Of a DNA stretch of 64,000 nucleotides, positions 1-11,942 are shown in pieces (positions within the stretch are counted from its first letter, which is position 1; every line of letters begins with the position of its first letter). Position numbers and translations under genes: made by a program. The notes below the pieces were generated by a model that did no database searches, had not been told where the DNA came from, and saw nothing but the letters and a program-made list of their open reading frames with translations. Source of the stretch: Ulva prolifera (lineage: Eukaryota; Chlorophyta; Ulvophyceae; Ulvales; Ulvaceae); the NCBI GenBank assembly GCA_023078555.1, contig CM041197.1, positions 1,584,501 through 1,648,500 of the forward strand, in the 5' to 3' direction.

Positions 1-104
1 TGTGCGCGGGGGTGCGCTTGTCCGAGCGCCGGCTGCATGCTCACCCCCTGCGGCGCGCCGGTATCCGCGGCTGCCGCCTGTGCTGCCTCTCCAGCTGTGC
101 GCAC

Positions 105-3100
105 CTGTGGACTTGACAGGTGAGAGGAGGCGTGGGGTCCCGGCGGTGACCTCTGGCCACTGCCCAGCGGCCCGAACTGCTGTGACGTCGCCTGCGCAGA
201 TGCAGCGATGTGGCGCGCATGCATGGCCGCACCTTCGGCAGGCAGAATGGGGTCCATACGGCCGGTCTGCAGCGCCTGGCTGCCATGCATGGATGCCATG
301 GACGTAAGGACGGTCAGGTGTGGCTTGTGCGGCAACGCAAGCGATTCCGGGTCCTCAAGCGGCTGGCGGGACTGGTCCGGTGAGGCGATGTCCCCCGGCC
401 CCAACCGCGACGGAGGCTCTGGCCGGCTGTCAGATGAGTGGACCGCCGCATGGCCTGGATGTGTGCCTGACGGCGGCGCTGACTCAGCATGGTGCAGGCT
501 GGTGCCGGTGAAGTGGGCCCCGTCCGACGCCCATTTTCTGTGGCCGCTGGCATCAGAGGCTGAGCGCCGTCCGTGAGTATTCGTGTCCGCCGTGGGCCGC
601 GGCCGCCGTTCGATGGCGCTCTCCGAGCGGGCGGAAGGTGCAGGGAAGCTGGGCGTCGAGGGGCCGTCGGAGTGAATGGACATCGTGGGGAATGACGGCG
701 GGGAGGCGGGGCGGGGGGCCCCCTGCGGCGGCGCATGCTGACCGACAGCCGCGAGGGCACCCCCGCCGGAGGGGTCCCCGGAGGAGGACGCGGAGGCAAA
801 GGAGGCTGCCGCGGCGGTGCCGAGTGACGCAAAGGAGATTGACGGCGACGCGCGGATATGGCCCTTTGACTCCAGGGCAGGGTTGGAGAGGGGCGGTCTG
901 CCGCGCGGCGCGGGCGCGATGGGGTCGGTGGAGGGGGATGGAGAGGAGGAGACGCTGGCGACAGCAGGGTGGCCATAGGCGGCACGGAACGGCCGAGCAC
1001 CGAGCGTCGCTGGAGGGCCGCCCTGTGCACGCCGCAGGGTCGTCAGACGTGTGGACGTGGTGCTCTGATGTGGCTGATGTGTGGAACAGGTGAGGGGCTG
1101 AACGTGTTGTGCAGGTGTTGAGTGTTTCACTTACCTGGTTGCGCCTCCTCTAGCCACGTTCTTACTATGTAGCAGTGGGAATGTATCAGAAGCCTGTAAA
1201 TGTATCAAATGCCTCTGTCCACAAGCCCCAAACTGAACAGAGTTACCTGCTCTGTAGGCTGCGTTTAGTGGAGGACCATGGTATGCCCGGGAGGCACGAA
1301 TGGAAGCAAGTGCGAGCGGCTGTGTCAGCTTAATCGATGTCAAAAGGAAACAGGCGCAGGTCGGTCCTGCACAGGAGGAGAGACAGAACAGCAGGGGGCA
1401 GCGCACCCACGGCATGAACAACGGAGGCGGGGGCAGCACGATGGAGCCCGCGTCAAGAGGGCTCCGGTCCGAGCTGCCGTCATACGTCGCCGTCGGCCCG
1501 GCGGCCATGCCGTCCGAGCTGCTATATGTGTCCCCCCCCAGCCGCGACGCAGCCAGCGGTGCTGCCTGTAACAGCGCAGCCGAGGCTGCAGCCTTGGCGC
1601 CCGGCGGCCCGCGCGGCGCGGGGAACGTGAGTGGTGGCTGCGCCGCCGCCGCGTGTGTGCCGATGCGGGCGCCGGGTGTCTTTGTCGGGGAGGTTGAGGC
1701 GCTTGAGGTGGGGCGCGAGTACTGGGAGTGCTGGGAGTGCTGCGAATGCTGTGAGAGGGATCCACTGGGGTACCACTGCACCTCCGGCGGCGGCATCGGC
1801 AGCTGTGCGTCGTCGCTGCTGCTCACCCGGCTCTCCTGCGGCGACAACTCGTCATGCAGGCTCGCCGTGCGGGTCACGGCCGGCGGCTGCAAAACGACTG
1901 ACTCTTGCGACGTTGAAGCCGGGCCTGCAGGCCGCAGATGCAGGGGCCGCCGCAGGGACTGCTGCAAGTCCGTGGCGGCGGCGTGTGGCTGGATGGGGTG
2001 CGCGTCGGGTGCGCTTCTCGGCCGCAGCCCGGTCCCCTCCTGCAGGTCGGCGGAGCTGATGCGGCTGCTGCTGTGGCCGAGGTGTGCGAGGGATGCGCTG
2101 GGGTCGTCCGTTGGGTGCGGAGACCCTGCATTTAACGACCTCAGGGAGTCCCACATCGCGGCCGCACTACCATGCCGCGTTGCCAGAGACGCGCCGAGCG
2201 TCGCCGCGAGAGAATCCCCCTGCGGTGCTCGCTGTGCGTGCTGTGCGTGCTGTGCGCGCTGCGGCGCGCCCGCATCAGACGCCCACCTGCGCTCCGCCCT
2301 GGACTGATGAAACGAGAACTCATTCTGAGGTCCCTCCAGAGACCGATCGTGAGACAGGTCGGCGGAGGCGGTTGGGGAGAGGGAGGTGCTCGAGAAGCCG
2401 AACGACGTGAGCTCAAAAACGCTGCTCGTGTGCGTGGTGCCGTCCGCGGCGGAGGCGGAGGCGGCCGCGATCGCCGCCGCCGCTGCCGCAAGTGGCAGCG
2501 GCTCACTCGAGCCCTCCAACAGCGTCTCCAACGGCCCGCGGTATGCATGCAACGCACTGCGGCGCGGCAGGGTCTCTGGCACGCTCTCCGCTTCCGGCGC
2601 CGTCACGACCCGCGGCACAGGGTCCGGGCCGGCTGCGGCCCGGCCATGCCAGCGGCTACTCTGCCGCCGCTGCGCGTCCGCGCTGCCATCCCACCCGCCT
2701 CCGCCTCCAGCGCCCCTGCCGCTACCGTCCACGCTGGCGTGAGTCAACACGTCTGCCACCGCGTCAGGTACAAACGCTTCCCCCAGCGGCCCGCCGGCGC
2801 CTCTGGAAGACCCTCGGCTGTTGCTGCGCCAATGCATCGGCCCCGGGCTCAGCGTCCCGTCCTGCGGCGAGCTGCCCTGCCGGTGCTGTGCCCGGAAGAC
2901 AGTGACCACACCGGTTCCATGCGGCGCGGTGACCACTGTGCGTACATGCTTCGGACTCCGCGCGTTACCCCTCGACCCCTCCTGCGACGCGGCCCCTGCC
3001 GCACTTGACTCCGGCGACGCTGCGTGCATGCTGCGCTGCAATGCCACGTCTGCCGGACTGCCCGGCTCGAACCTCCGTGCCCCTTCGCCGCCATGGAGCC

Positions 3101-6100
3101 ATTCCGACCCCGCCAGCTGGCCTGCGGCATGCATGCCATCCGCTGTGCTGGTGTGAGAGCCATGCGGGCTGACTCCCGCCTGGGAGCCGCTCCCATGAGA
3201 TGCCCCCAGAGCCGGCGTCTGGCTGCGGGGGGGTAGCGCCTCCTGAGAGGCACCATCGAATGAAGTTGATGGAAAGCGCGCCGAAGACAGCCGCGTGCCG
3301 GAGCTCGGCATAGGCTCCAGAGCAGACTCTACGGGTTCCTCTGAGTGCCGTTCGAGACGCTGAGTCAGATCAAACGACCGCATGTGGCTCGACGTCTCGG
3401 CAGGGTGCTTCGCCATGGTGCTCGGCAGGCGGTAGAAGTTGTCCGCCGCCGCAGAGGCGCCGCTGATGCGGCCGGAACTGCTGCCGCGCTGCGGGAGCGA
3501 GGCCGCGCGGTGGTAAGACGAGATTGACGCGGGCCGGCCTGGCGTGCTCGGGCGGGTGTTGCCACGGGCGCCGGGATGCGGTGCTGCGTGTGGCTTATCG
3601 CGCGCTGTCGCGCGGATCGCTCCGCCGCGAGGGGAGGTGCCTGCGGCAAGGAAGGAGCGGTGGCTGCGGGCGGTGGAGTGGCGGACGGGGCGGGGCTCCG
3701 CGCTTGTGCGGCTGCCACGGGTTACCGCGGAGGCGGAGCGGCGGATTGTGGGCTGGAGGGAGGAGCGGGAGCGGGCGGAGGCGGCGGAGGGGCCGGTCGG
3801 GCGGGCTGGGCCGGGCTGGGCCTGCGGCATTGACCTACACAGCAAGAGCGCGTACGCTCAAACGCGATCATCCCGGCAAAGCTGCGACGGGGTTAACGGC
3901 ATGTCAGAGATGTAGCAGGTGCTTCCCTAGAAGGACCTCTGCGGAGGCGAGGCAAATTTTGCAACATGGTGCTTGGACAGCGTGGGACTGTGGAGCTGTG
4001 GATGCCGCACCGTGAGTGTGCCAACGCAACGGAGAATCCACAGGTGTGCCAGTGGGCCGCGATCACCGCCGGCGGGAGGCCCGTGTGGTCGATTGGCCCC
4101 GGGTCCTGGACGTGGAGCACTTGCCCCCGGCCAAGCGTGCCGTCGATGTCCTCTGCGGTCTCCGCGGCGGCCGCCGCCGAGGCGCCAGCAGCCGCACCCC
4201 GGCCGCGGCCGCGGCTGCGTGCCACGCCGCCGCCCCAACGCCGCACGCGCTGCTCGGCGCACATCGGCAGCAGCGCTGGCGCGAGCAGCCGATGCAGGCA
4301 TGCATTTTGCAGCCGCCGCCATGCGATGCCTTGGCGGGTGGAGGTGCCGAGCAGCAGCAGCAGGACTGTGTGGAGGCAGAAAGCGCCGATGAGGAGGGGC
4401 GAGAGGGAGGCGGGAGCGGCGGCGGGGGTGGCTGCAGCGGCAACGAGCGCGACAGCAGCGGCGAGGTCCCACGCGAGCGTGGCCGCGAGGGCAAGCTTGA
4501 ACTGCCAGACGAGCCTGGATGCCTTCTCGGTAGACCGTGGCTTCACGGAGTCACAGAAGGAGGAGGCTGTGAGGTCGGCGCTGCCGTCGCGCCCCCTGCC
4601 CGCTGCCTCCGGCAGGAATGCTTCGATTGATGCAAGGCAGCGCAGACCGTGGCTGTCCCCTGCATATACATTTCGTCTTCATGGCCACAAGTGTTCGCGA
4701 GGTCCCCCGAGCGCGGGGCCGAGCCGCACACTCCTGATCAATGAGTCCACATCTCACTTCAAACCAGGAGATTGCATGTGAGGGTAGCAAGAAGCAGTGC
4801 CGCTGACGGGACCAGCTGGGTGGCCAGGGGTGTCGCGCACCTGCCGTGGGCTCCTGGTGTTCAGACAGCAGCGGCGGGCCAATCACGCGGCCCTCTGCCA
4901 GCGGCTGCCCGGCACCTCCTCGCCAGCCGCCGCCAGCAGGGTCCAGTGCCGCGAGCGTGCCGGAGGGGTGTGACGGGGTGCGGGCCGCCATGAACAGGCG
5001 CTGCGACCCTGACCCTGAGGCCCCAGGGGGGGGCGGCAGGCGCGCAGAGATGTCAACGCCGCTGTGCCGCATCGACGCAAGCAGGTCCTGCGCCATCATG
5101 AAAAAGCATGCGGGGTTCACGATGAAGCCGCCGGTAGCCGCTTGCGCCAGCGTCTGGTCCTGCAGCAGCCATGCGGGTGGAGTCAGGGGTGATCGCCGGA
5201 GGTGGGCAGCCGGGAATGATAAGGCATGCACAAGGGTGGGCGGCGTTGCTTCACGGTTACTAAGATGTCAGGTAGACGCATAGAGATGCTAGATTGACGC
5301 TTCTGGCTCTCATGGCTGATGCATACGGAGTTGGCCACAGCTGACGCCTGGAATCTGTGCTCAGGCCGAGCCATCACATGACCTGTGAACGCTCACTGAG
5401 CTGCGCACCAGCAGCGATCGCGCCATCCCCGGCAGCCCCCCGCCTTTGCCCGCCGGCAGGCCAACACACGCGACACACTCCTGCACCGCGATCACGCTCG
5501 GCGCGACCGGGGTCACCTGGAAGTGCACCAGCGCTTGCCACACGTCGTCCGCGGTGACGACGGTCGACGCGCGCGCCGCGCACACCGCCGTCCGCATGCC
5601 GCTCCGCGCGCACCCCAACGCCACCTGCAACACCAGCGCCTCCAGCGCGTGCTCGTGGCGCATCGCGGCCGGCGCGATCTCCCAGTCGACGCGCCCGCCG
5701 CTCCCCCCTGCCGCGTCGGCGTCGGCGGCAACGGCGCCGTCTTCGCCGGGGAACAGCGCCCGCGCGATGCGGCCGTCGGCGACATCGCCGTATGAGCAGA
5801 AGAGCGTGTTGGTGATGTGGGCGTTGATGATTGCGGCGAGGGGCTCCATGAAGGTCCGGGGGCGGTTGTGGAGGACGAGGAGCTTGATCGGCAGGCGGGC
5901 GGCGGCGGTGGCCTCGACGTGGGAGAGCGCGGCGGCGCAGATGGCCTCGGCGTGGACCTCGTCAAGGATGTGGAGGATGGCGATGACGTTGGTCGGCATG
6001 AGCGCCTTGGGCCGCCGTGCGCGCGTCTTCCTGCAACAAGGCCCCCCTGATTGACCAATGTTACGTAATCAGTCACCAAGAGCTATTGCGCAGAATTCAA

Positions 6101-8691
6101 GCCTGCAGTGGACTTCGATACATACATGTACGGCGGGAGATATCATCATCTGGCACATGCATGGAGCAGAAGAGTTTGCCCCTCACTGAGTGATAGACAT
6201 GGGCATAGCTGGTGGGGGTTGGAATGCATGCCCATAGGCACGAGCCATCGGCAGCCTCGTGCACTTGCCGGAAGAAGACAGCGAGATCAGAGAGACAACA
6301 GTGCAGGACAAACCCTGCGCTGAAACAGCGGTCTGCACTGCAGGACACGGCGAGACGGGCCTCGGCTCCTACAAGACCACGTGTCGGGGTGCTTTGGGTG
6401 GAGCATTTTGGCTGCGGATCATCTCAGGTACACCAGCTCATGAGTCTGTGGGATGCGCACACTCGCCCCACCACGTGCCGCACGCACCACAGCGCAGGCC
6501 TACCGCCGCTGCAGAATGCATGCGTCCGCGGCCGTCAGCGCACCGGTTGCAGTTGTTCCCCCAGGAGAACGCCCCCGTAGCCATCGCGCTCCACGCCACG
6601 GCGGCGGCCCCATACACAGCCTCAACTGCAATCACCACCAGCCTCCACAGCAGGCCCCCCACGTCGGCCCGCGTGGCCCCCCATGCGGAATCATCCGCCT
6701 GTGCTACCTCCAGCTGTTCCGCCGCGGCCACGCGCGCAAATGACACATCCACATCGCTCGAAAGCGCGGCCGCGGCAGGGTCCGTGGCAGCCACCTCAGC
6801 ATCCAGCAGGACGCCGTGGCCGGATGAGAAGAGGGAAAACACATCGATCACACGTATGAGGACGTATGACACGTAGACGGCGGCGAGGGTGTAGGAGAGG
6901 AGGGCGCCGGCGGAGCTGCGCCGCAGCAGCTGCCGCTGCAGCTTGTTCACAGGCGACTTAGCGGGGCGGATCAGGGTCAGCCGGGGGGGGACAATGCCCG
7001 AAATGTACTCTGGCACGAACTGCGACGGCATGATGGACCTGCAGCCACAGCAGCGGATTGGCGCACTGCATGCATAAGCATGGTGGAGTTGTGCACAGTT
7101 GTGACTGCAGCACACCCATGCACATGGTAGCAGACACCGGCTGAGCGCCCGAACTTGGCATCACGCGATGATTAGTACGCATCGCCCACGGCACGACATG
7201 GATAGTACTCATGCATGTGATCAGATGCAGCATGGGCACACTGGGGTGAGATGCGCACTGGGAATGCATGGTGCTGTTGATGAGTGACGGGCGGCTCTGC
7301 CACACAGCCATGCACTGCGAGGCCGTGGGGAGCGGCCCTGTGCCATCCTCAGTGATGGTCATCGACGCCCGGGTGTCTCCGTACGACACTCCCCGGGCCG
7401 GCAGCCGCAGCCGCTGCATGGAGCCCCGCGCGGACAGCGCCGGCAGGCTGCCGCTGAGCGTGTGCAGCGCGGTGCCGTCGCTGCGGCGGCCGCTTGTGAA
7501 CGACCGGCTCGCGCCGGCGCCGGGGCGGCTGGCTTGGAAGCTGCGTGCGCCGCGGGACGTCGAGTCTGTGCGGGTGCTGTGGAAGCTCGGCATGGAGCGG
7601 CGGCCAGCGTCGCCCCCAGCCGTGCTGGATCGCGCGGTGGAGTGTGTCACGGCGGACAGGCTGGGGGGCGGGGGCGGGCGGAGGGACTGCTGCAGGATGA
7701 GTGGTGGAGGCACGACCGGGGACGCGGGCTTGACGTCCGGGGGGAGCGCCTGGAGCGGCGGGCTGAGCTGAGATGGCGGGTCAAACGGGGAGAAGAGAAC
7801 CGGCGCGGAGGGCTGCCGCTCGGCGTCGGCTGCGGTGGAGCTGGGGGTGGAGGAGCCCTGTGGCTGGATGGGGGCGGAGCGGTGGCGGTGCAGGGACTCG
7901 GAGTCGCTGTGCGGGGTGGTGGCGCCGTAGGGCCACCATTCACGGACGGGCTTGGACGGGTGTGCGGCTGGGGAGGCCTCGGCATGCGAGGCGTGGGGGC
8001 CGTGGAAGCTGTAGAACATCGGGTGGGAGCTGCCGCGGGGTGGGGACCGTGCGAGGTTTTGGCTGCTGCTGGAGGATGGGGCCGCGGGGGCAAATTTGTC
8101 GGGTGGGGGGGAGTGAGGGTGGTGGCTGCGGGTCGGTGAGGGGGGGATGTAGAGGTGCACAGGCGGTGCAGAGGCAGGGCGGTGGACTGGGGAGGCATGA
8201 GAGCCAGCGGGAGTGAGCACCGGAGCTGGAATGGAGATGGGGTCTGAGATGGGCATCTGGTGGCTGCGAGAGGTCACCTGCTTTTGCTTCATGTGAGCCT
8301 CTGGGCTGTTGCCGGGGATGCGCCCAGAGGTGTACTCTAGGTAGCCAGAGAACATGGAAGGCGCTGAGGAGGCGTGGGGCGACTGCTGCACCTCTGAAAT
8401 CGGATCCGAGGAACTGTGGGGCCTGCCAGTGGAGGTGATGGATGAGCTTCGGTGGCGGAGGAAGCTGCTGGCAGAGTCGCCTGAGTGTGGGTTGAGGTCA
8501 ATCGTTGGCACGGAGGGCAGCTGAAGGCTGACATGTGGGTGCGGTTGAGCTGTAGATGTTCGCATGTGTGGCCAGAGCCTGGAAGACTGGGACACGGACT
8601 GCGTGTCGGTGTGTTCGCGGACGTCGAGTGAAGTACCGTCCATCTGACCTTCAAGCTCATGCGTGCGATGGCTGCCGGGCAAGGAGGCCAT
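105..8691 (-). CDS. Unrecognised large multi-pass membrane protein with long Ser/Pro-rich tails (3' end outside window)
   Basis: I read seven exons on the minus strand: 8691-7316, 7038-6544, 6030-5409, 5159-4841, 4566-4011, 3834-1407 and 1064-105. All junctions are GT-AG and keep one frame (phases 2, 2, 0, 1, 2, 0, 0), giving 2,252 codons. A GTGCGC donor follows position 105, so the gene continues past the left edge. The ATG at 8691 is the first in frame. Residues 1 to about 458 are low-complexity Ser/Pro/His/Arg. Residues from about 460 to 1120 hold hydrophobic helices and folded-looking sequence. The last 1,130 or so residues are again Ser/Ala/Gly/His-rich and probably disordered. I recognise no family. 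The tails suggest a surface or signalling membrane protein, but that is inference. Confidence is good that this is one gene and low for any function. Confidence 0.72.
4011..7038 (-). other. Membrane-spanning and folded core of the left-edge gene (exons 2-5)
   Basis: Exon 2 (7038-6544) encodes a basic segment, a hydrophobic helix containing LAAVYVSYVLIRVIDVF, an acidic loop and a second long hydrophobic helix. Exon 3 (6030-5409) encodes a folded-looking alpha/beta segment that starts near MPTNVIAILHILDE and includes a conserved-looking IKLLVLHNRPRTFMEPLAAI stretch. Exon 4 (5159-4841) contains GGFIVNPACFFMMAQDLL and then a Pro/Gly-rich linker. Exon 5 (4566-4011) carries two adjacent hydrophobic helices, one rich in Ala and one reading HTVLLLLLG. 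At least four membrane passes are therefore likely. The exon 3-4 segment could be a soluble regulatory domain such as a nucleotide-binding fold, but I see no diagnostic motif. Confidence 0.5.
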
Positions 8692-10505
8692 ACTTATGCT
8701 TGTATACTGAAGATCTTCAGCGCATTGGCATTCGATCCAGCATTTCGAAGCGCTGCTGCGGCTGGCTGTGTTGATGCGTCGCCTGTCGTTGAAACGGTCA
8801 CCAGCAGGTCTCTAAGCCGCGGACTTGGGACGCTGCAGGCACGGATCAGCAGTCAGTCTCGAGACCACACCCAGGCACTGACACTGCCTCTGTATGCATG
8901 TGTGCATTTACTCCACAAGCTGTGCCTGCGGGACTGCGTGCAGAACGTGCAAGGCATGAACCAACGCCAGTTCTGACTGACGCACCGCCGGCTGCACCGA
9001 CATCACAGGCATATTAAAGCAGCCACAACCGTCTTTTGATCATTCGAGGTGTATCGTGCGGGCCTGTGTCCTTCTGTGTCGCACCTGACAAGACCCAGGG
9101 CACGCACTGTTGGAGAGCGCGTTCGCCCGGCTGGCATACTTGGCCATGGCACGGAATGCTACAAGAACGAGACTATAATATTGTTCTTGCATCTGTGCTG
9201 TCATTGTAGACTGGCAAGCCTGGGTACAAGCTGAGTGAAAGGGACGGCTTGACGGAGCGCAATGCCAGCGTTCACAATCTGGACCCCGCTGGTGACACGC
9301 GTTCAGACGACCATTTCCAACAGAAAAATACAATTATTACACTAGTATTGTCATGGTTCTAGACGATGTCTGGCCCCATCAAGAGCGATGCACAGGGGCC
9401 ATGTAGCAGGCCAATGGCAAGTATTATCAGAGCCCCGAACACATGAAGGACAACAGATTGTGGCAGTCACGACTCATAGCAGAAACACTGTCTCTTTTTA
9501 CAAACAGCTGCGCTGATCCAACGATGCTGGTCTCCCTGGCGCCAATGATTCCGTGTGCCAATGAATCGTTCGTCACGCAGTTTGTGGTTTCGACTGCACG
9601 AAGGAGACTCCCCGGTTGTCGAGGACATCAGTCTACAAATGCTTTGTTACATCGATTGACACCATTGCCGAGCTTGATGCCCTGCCAAGCTGGATGAGTG
9701 AAGGCGAATGACTATTGGCCATTCCTGTTAGTTTCTGCTTGCCGTGCTCCGAGCGTGACCTTACATCGCTAGCATGCGCTGCGCCCCACAGCTTGCTGTT
9801 GCGGCATGCAATACACAAGGGCTGCATTCCGACTCGGCACTTGCGAGAAACCCTCCTCCCGTCGTCGAGCTGCAGATGACAATCATCAAGCTTGGGGATT
9901 GCACGCAGACGAGCCCTGGGCAGGCGTGTCACGCAACGCTTGCCCGAAGGGAGCATGTGCATCATGTTACTACGCCGCAGTGAGCTGGCCGCCGCCGTGA
10001 TGCCTGCTCACGCAGCAAGCCTCGTTCACAACGCGCAGTTCAGAGGCTGATAGACGCATGACGCAGTGCTCGCGCGGCGCACCGCGGTAGCGGCCACACG
10101 AATCCACCTGGCAGTTGCTGACTCGTCACGGCCCACGGAACGCGGGCAGCGCATGGCGTGTGACGAGCGTGTCCTTGAAGCTGTATCGATGTCCTGACGT
10201 CTTAATGCCCATTTCCACAGCACTAGGGTGTATAGGTGTACATGATATGTTGACCGCGATCGCATCAGGCTTGCTTTGCACGTGGGCTCCAGAAGTCTGC
10301 CATCACATGCTATATGCCCAGCTTGAGCTACAGTGACTACCTCCCGTGTAAGTTTGGCCATGCCAAGGTTGGGCTCGGAATTCAAATCTACCATTTGTCT
10401 GGTATGTGAGACAGTTTTGCAGCACGTGTTGTGTTACTTCGAACCGGTTCCGTGCACTATAGTAGCTTGCGATTGCACTTTTCTGTGTGTACATATCTAC
10501 TTCGA

Positions 10506-10601
10506 GACCGAGATGCTCGTGCAATGACTGTCTGCCCCAATATACTCTTGTGTGACCGAGATGCTCGTGCAATGACTGTCTGCCCCAATATACTCTTGTG
10601 T
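10506..10601. repeat. 48-bp tandem duplication
   Basis: Two directly adjacent copies of a 48-bp unit lie at 10506-10553 and 10554-10601 with no differences that I can see. Each begins GACCGAGATGCTCG and ends with an AATATACTCTTGTGT segment. The identity implies a recent duplication. No function is apparent. Confidence 0.9.
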
Positions 10602-11041
10602 AACATGCGGTACGGGTGGGCCCGGGCCCGGCGGCCGCAACATCACCAGGTGGATCATCTGCAGCCATGGCGTGTGCGCGAATCTGGAGCGTGGCCACTG
10701 CGGTGTCATGTGCGATCTGTAAAGAACAGTCGTGTGCTGTATCTGACACTTTACCTAAAAATGCGATATTGTCACCTGTACACGACAGAGCGTGCCCAAG
10801 CTTGGCCAAGATGACGTACATGCACGCAGGCCACAGCCAGCCTGTAAAATACGTGTATCTCGAGATACGCGTACGCCTAGGAAGGGGTGCACCTATAATT
10901 ATGCGAATCACACCAACATAGACAACAGCAACATTGTTGTCTCCTGCTGCCTTACGGTCAAATCTGGCAACAGAATAGTGATTGAGTCTACACACGGACG
11001 TCACGGCTGTGTGCCTTGCACTACATGCAGTGTATACTATC

Positions 11042-11060
11042 GGGGGGGGGCCAGTGCCGC

Positions 11061-11089
<29 letters not shown>
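11042..11089. repeat. Homopolymeric G tracts (9 G, then 29 G)
   Basis: A run of nine G is followed by CCAGTGCCGC and then a run of 29 G. CAGTGCC flanks the long run on both sides. Such tracts can form G-quadruplexes on the plus strand. Their exact length is prone to sequencing or assembly error. Confidence 0.9.
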
Positions 11090-11094
<5 letters not shown>

Positions 11095-11942
11095 CCGTAG
11101 TACACGTACAAGTTGATTCGGTTTTGTTGTTTGTCTTCTTCCGTTCACTCTTTTCCAGAGATTCCCAAGAGACAGATTGATTCGGGCAAGATTCTTTTGT
11201 CATTTATATCTCGTATGAGATACGCACAAGCGCAATCGGGACGTCGACGACTCCGAGGCCGAATGTCGAGCAACGGTTCATGTGATCATGCATATGATCA
11301 TATTTTTGGAAGAGACTCTCGTATTGTGCACACGTGTCTGCCTAAACTCGTTTACGCTTCTGTACATGTAATACATATGTATACTGGCAGGATGTGCCAG
11401 GCCCATGTTACAAAAGAGTCAACGGGAGAACACACATACCACAAAAGAATCTCATCCAAAACAACAGCCACATGCACACAGTCACAGCTAGGATGTGCCA
11501 GGCCTTTGTAGATCATCGAGATGACAATTTATATTTCAAGCTGTTGCAAGAATGGCACCGTTGTTGGTTTTGTGGCTGTTGCCGAGAGATGTAGCCAGGG
11601 CTTGACGGTGATTCTCATTATCTCCGATTTCTGACCGGTTCAAGACACATGAAGCTGTCGCTGCAGAGTGTTCCTCGCAGGCATGCATGGAGGCCTGAGT
11701 GTGCGTCTGAATGTTCCAGCGTATTCCGTGCGAGCTCGTGGCCAAGAAGTCCTGGTAGCGCCCAGGAGGCCGTTCGGGGCTTCCTCAAGCATGCGTCAGG
11801 CCAGCGAAGGATGTGAAACTTATGCATACGTCGACTTTGATTTTGGTCTCTGCGTGGCTGCCAGCTACTTTGTGCTTGTAGAGTTTTCAGCAGCCACAGC
11901 TCGAATTAGCGTTGTGTGTTCGCCACCCAGTCCAACATTACA

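Larger units (their letters stand above)
8692..11942. other. Intergenic region between the left-edge gene and rpl13
   Basis: This 3.25-kb stretch is less GC-rich than the flanking genes. The open frames in it lack convincing composition, splice sites or recognisable motifs. It separates two divergently transcribed genes and so should contain both promoters. It holds the 48-bp tandem duplication at 10506-10601 and the G tracts at 11042-11089. It also contains a 14-bp palindrome (GTATCTCGAGATAC, near 10856) and two copies of GGATGTGCCAGGCC about 100 bp apart (near 11390 and 11490). I see no RNA gene. Confidence 0.5.

Noticed and set aside
314-1030. Arg/Pro-rich minus-strand frame of 238 codons starting with a Met
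   Set aside because: Another minus-strand frame (1064-105) has Ser/Ala/Asp-balanced composition, begins after an AG acceptor in the correct phase and ends at a GTGCGC donor.
1300-3008. Several long plus-strand open frames opposite the left-edge gene
   Set aside because: They are Arg/Cys-rich shadows of a GC-rich minus-strand exon whose frame matches the flanking splice phases.
10303-11148. Minus-strand open frame of 281 codons in the intergenic region
   Set aside because: It spans the tandem duplication and translates the poly-G tract as a Pro run. It has no motif or splice support and is probably chance.
11916-11942. Upstream GTG start for L13 adding nine residues
   Set aside because: A eukaryotic nuclear gene should start at ATG, and the ATG at 11943 gives a good transit peptide.
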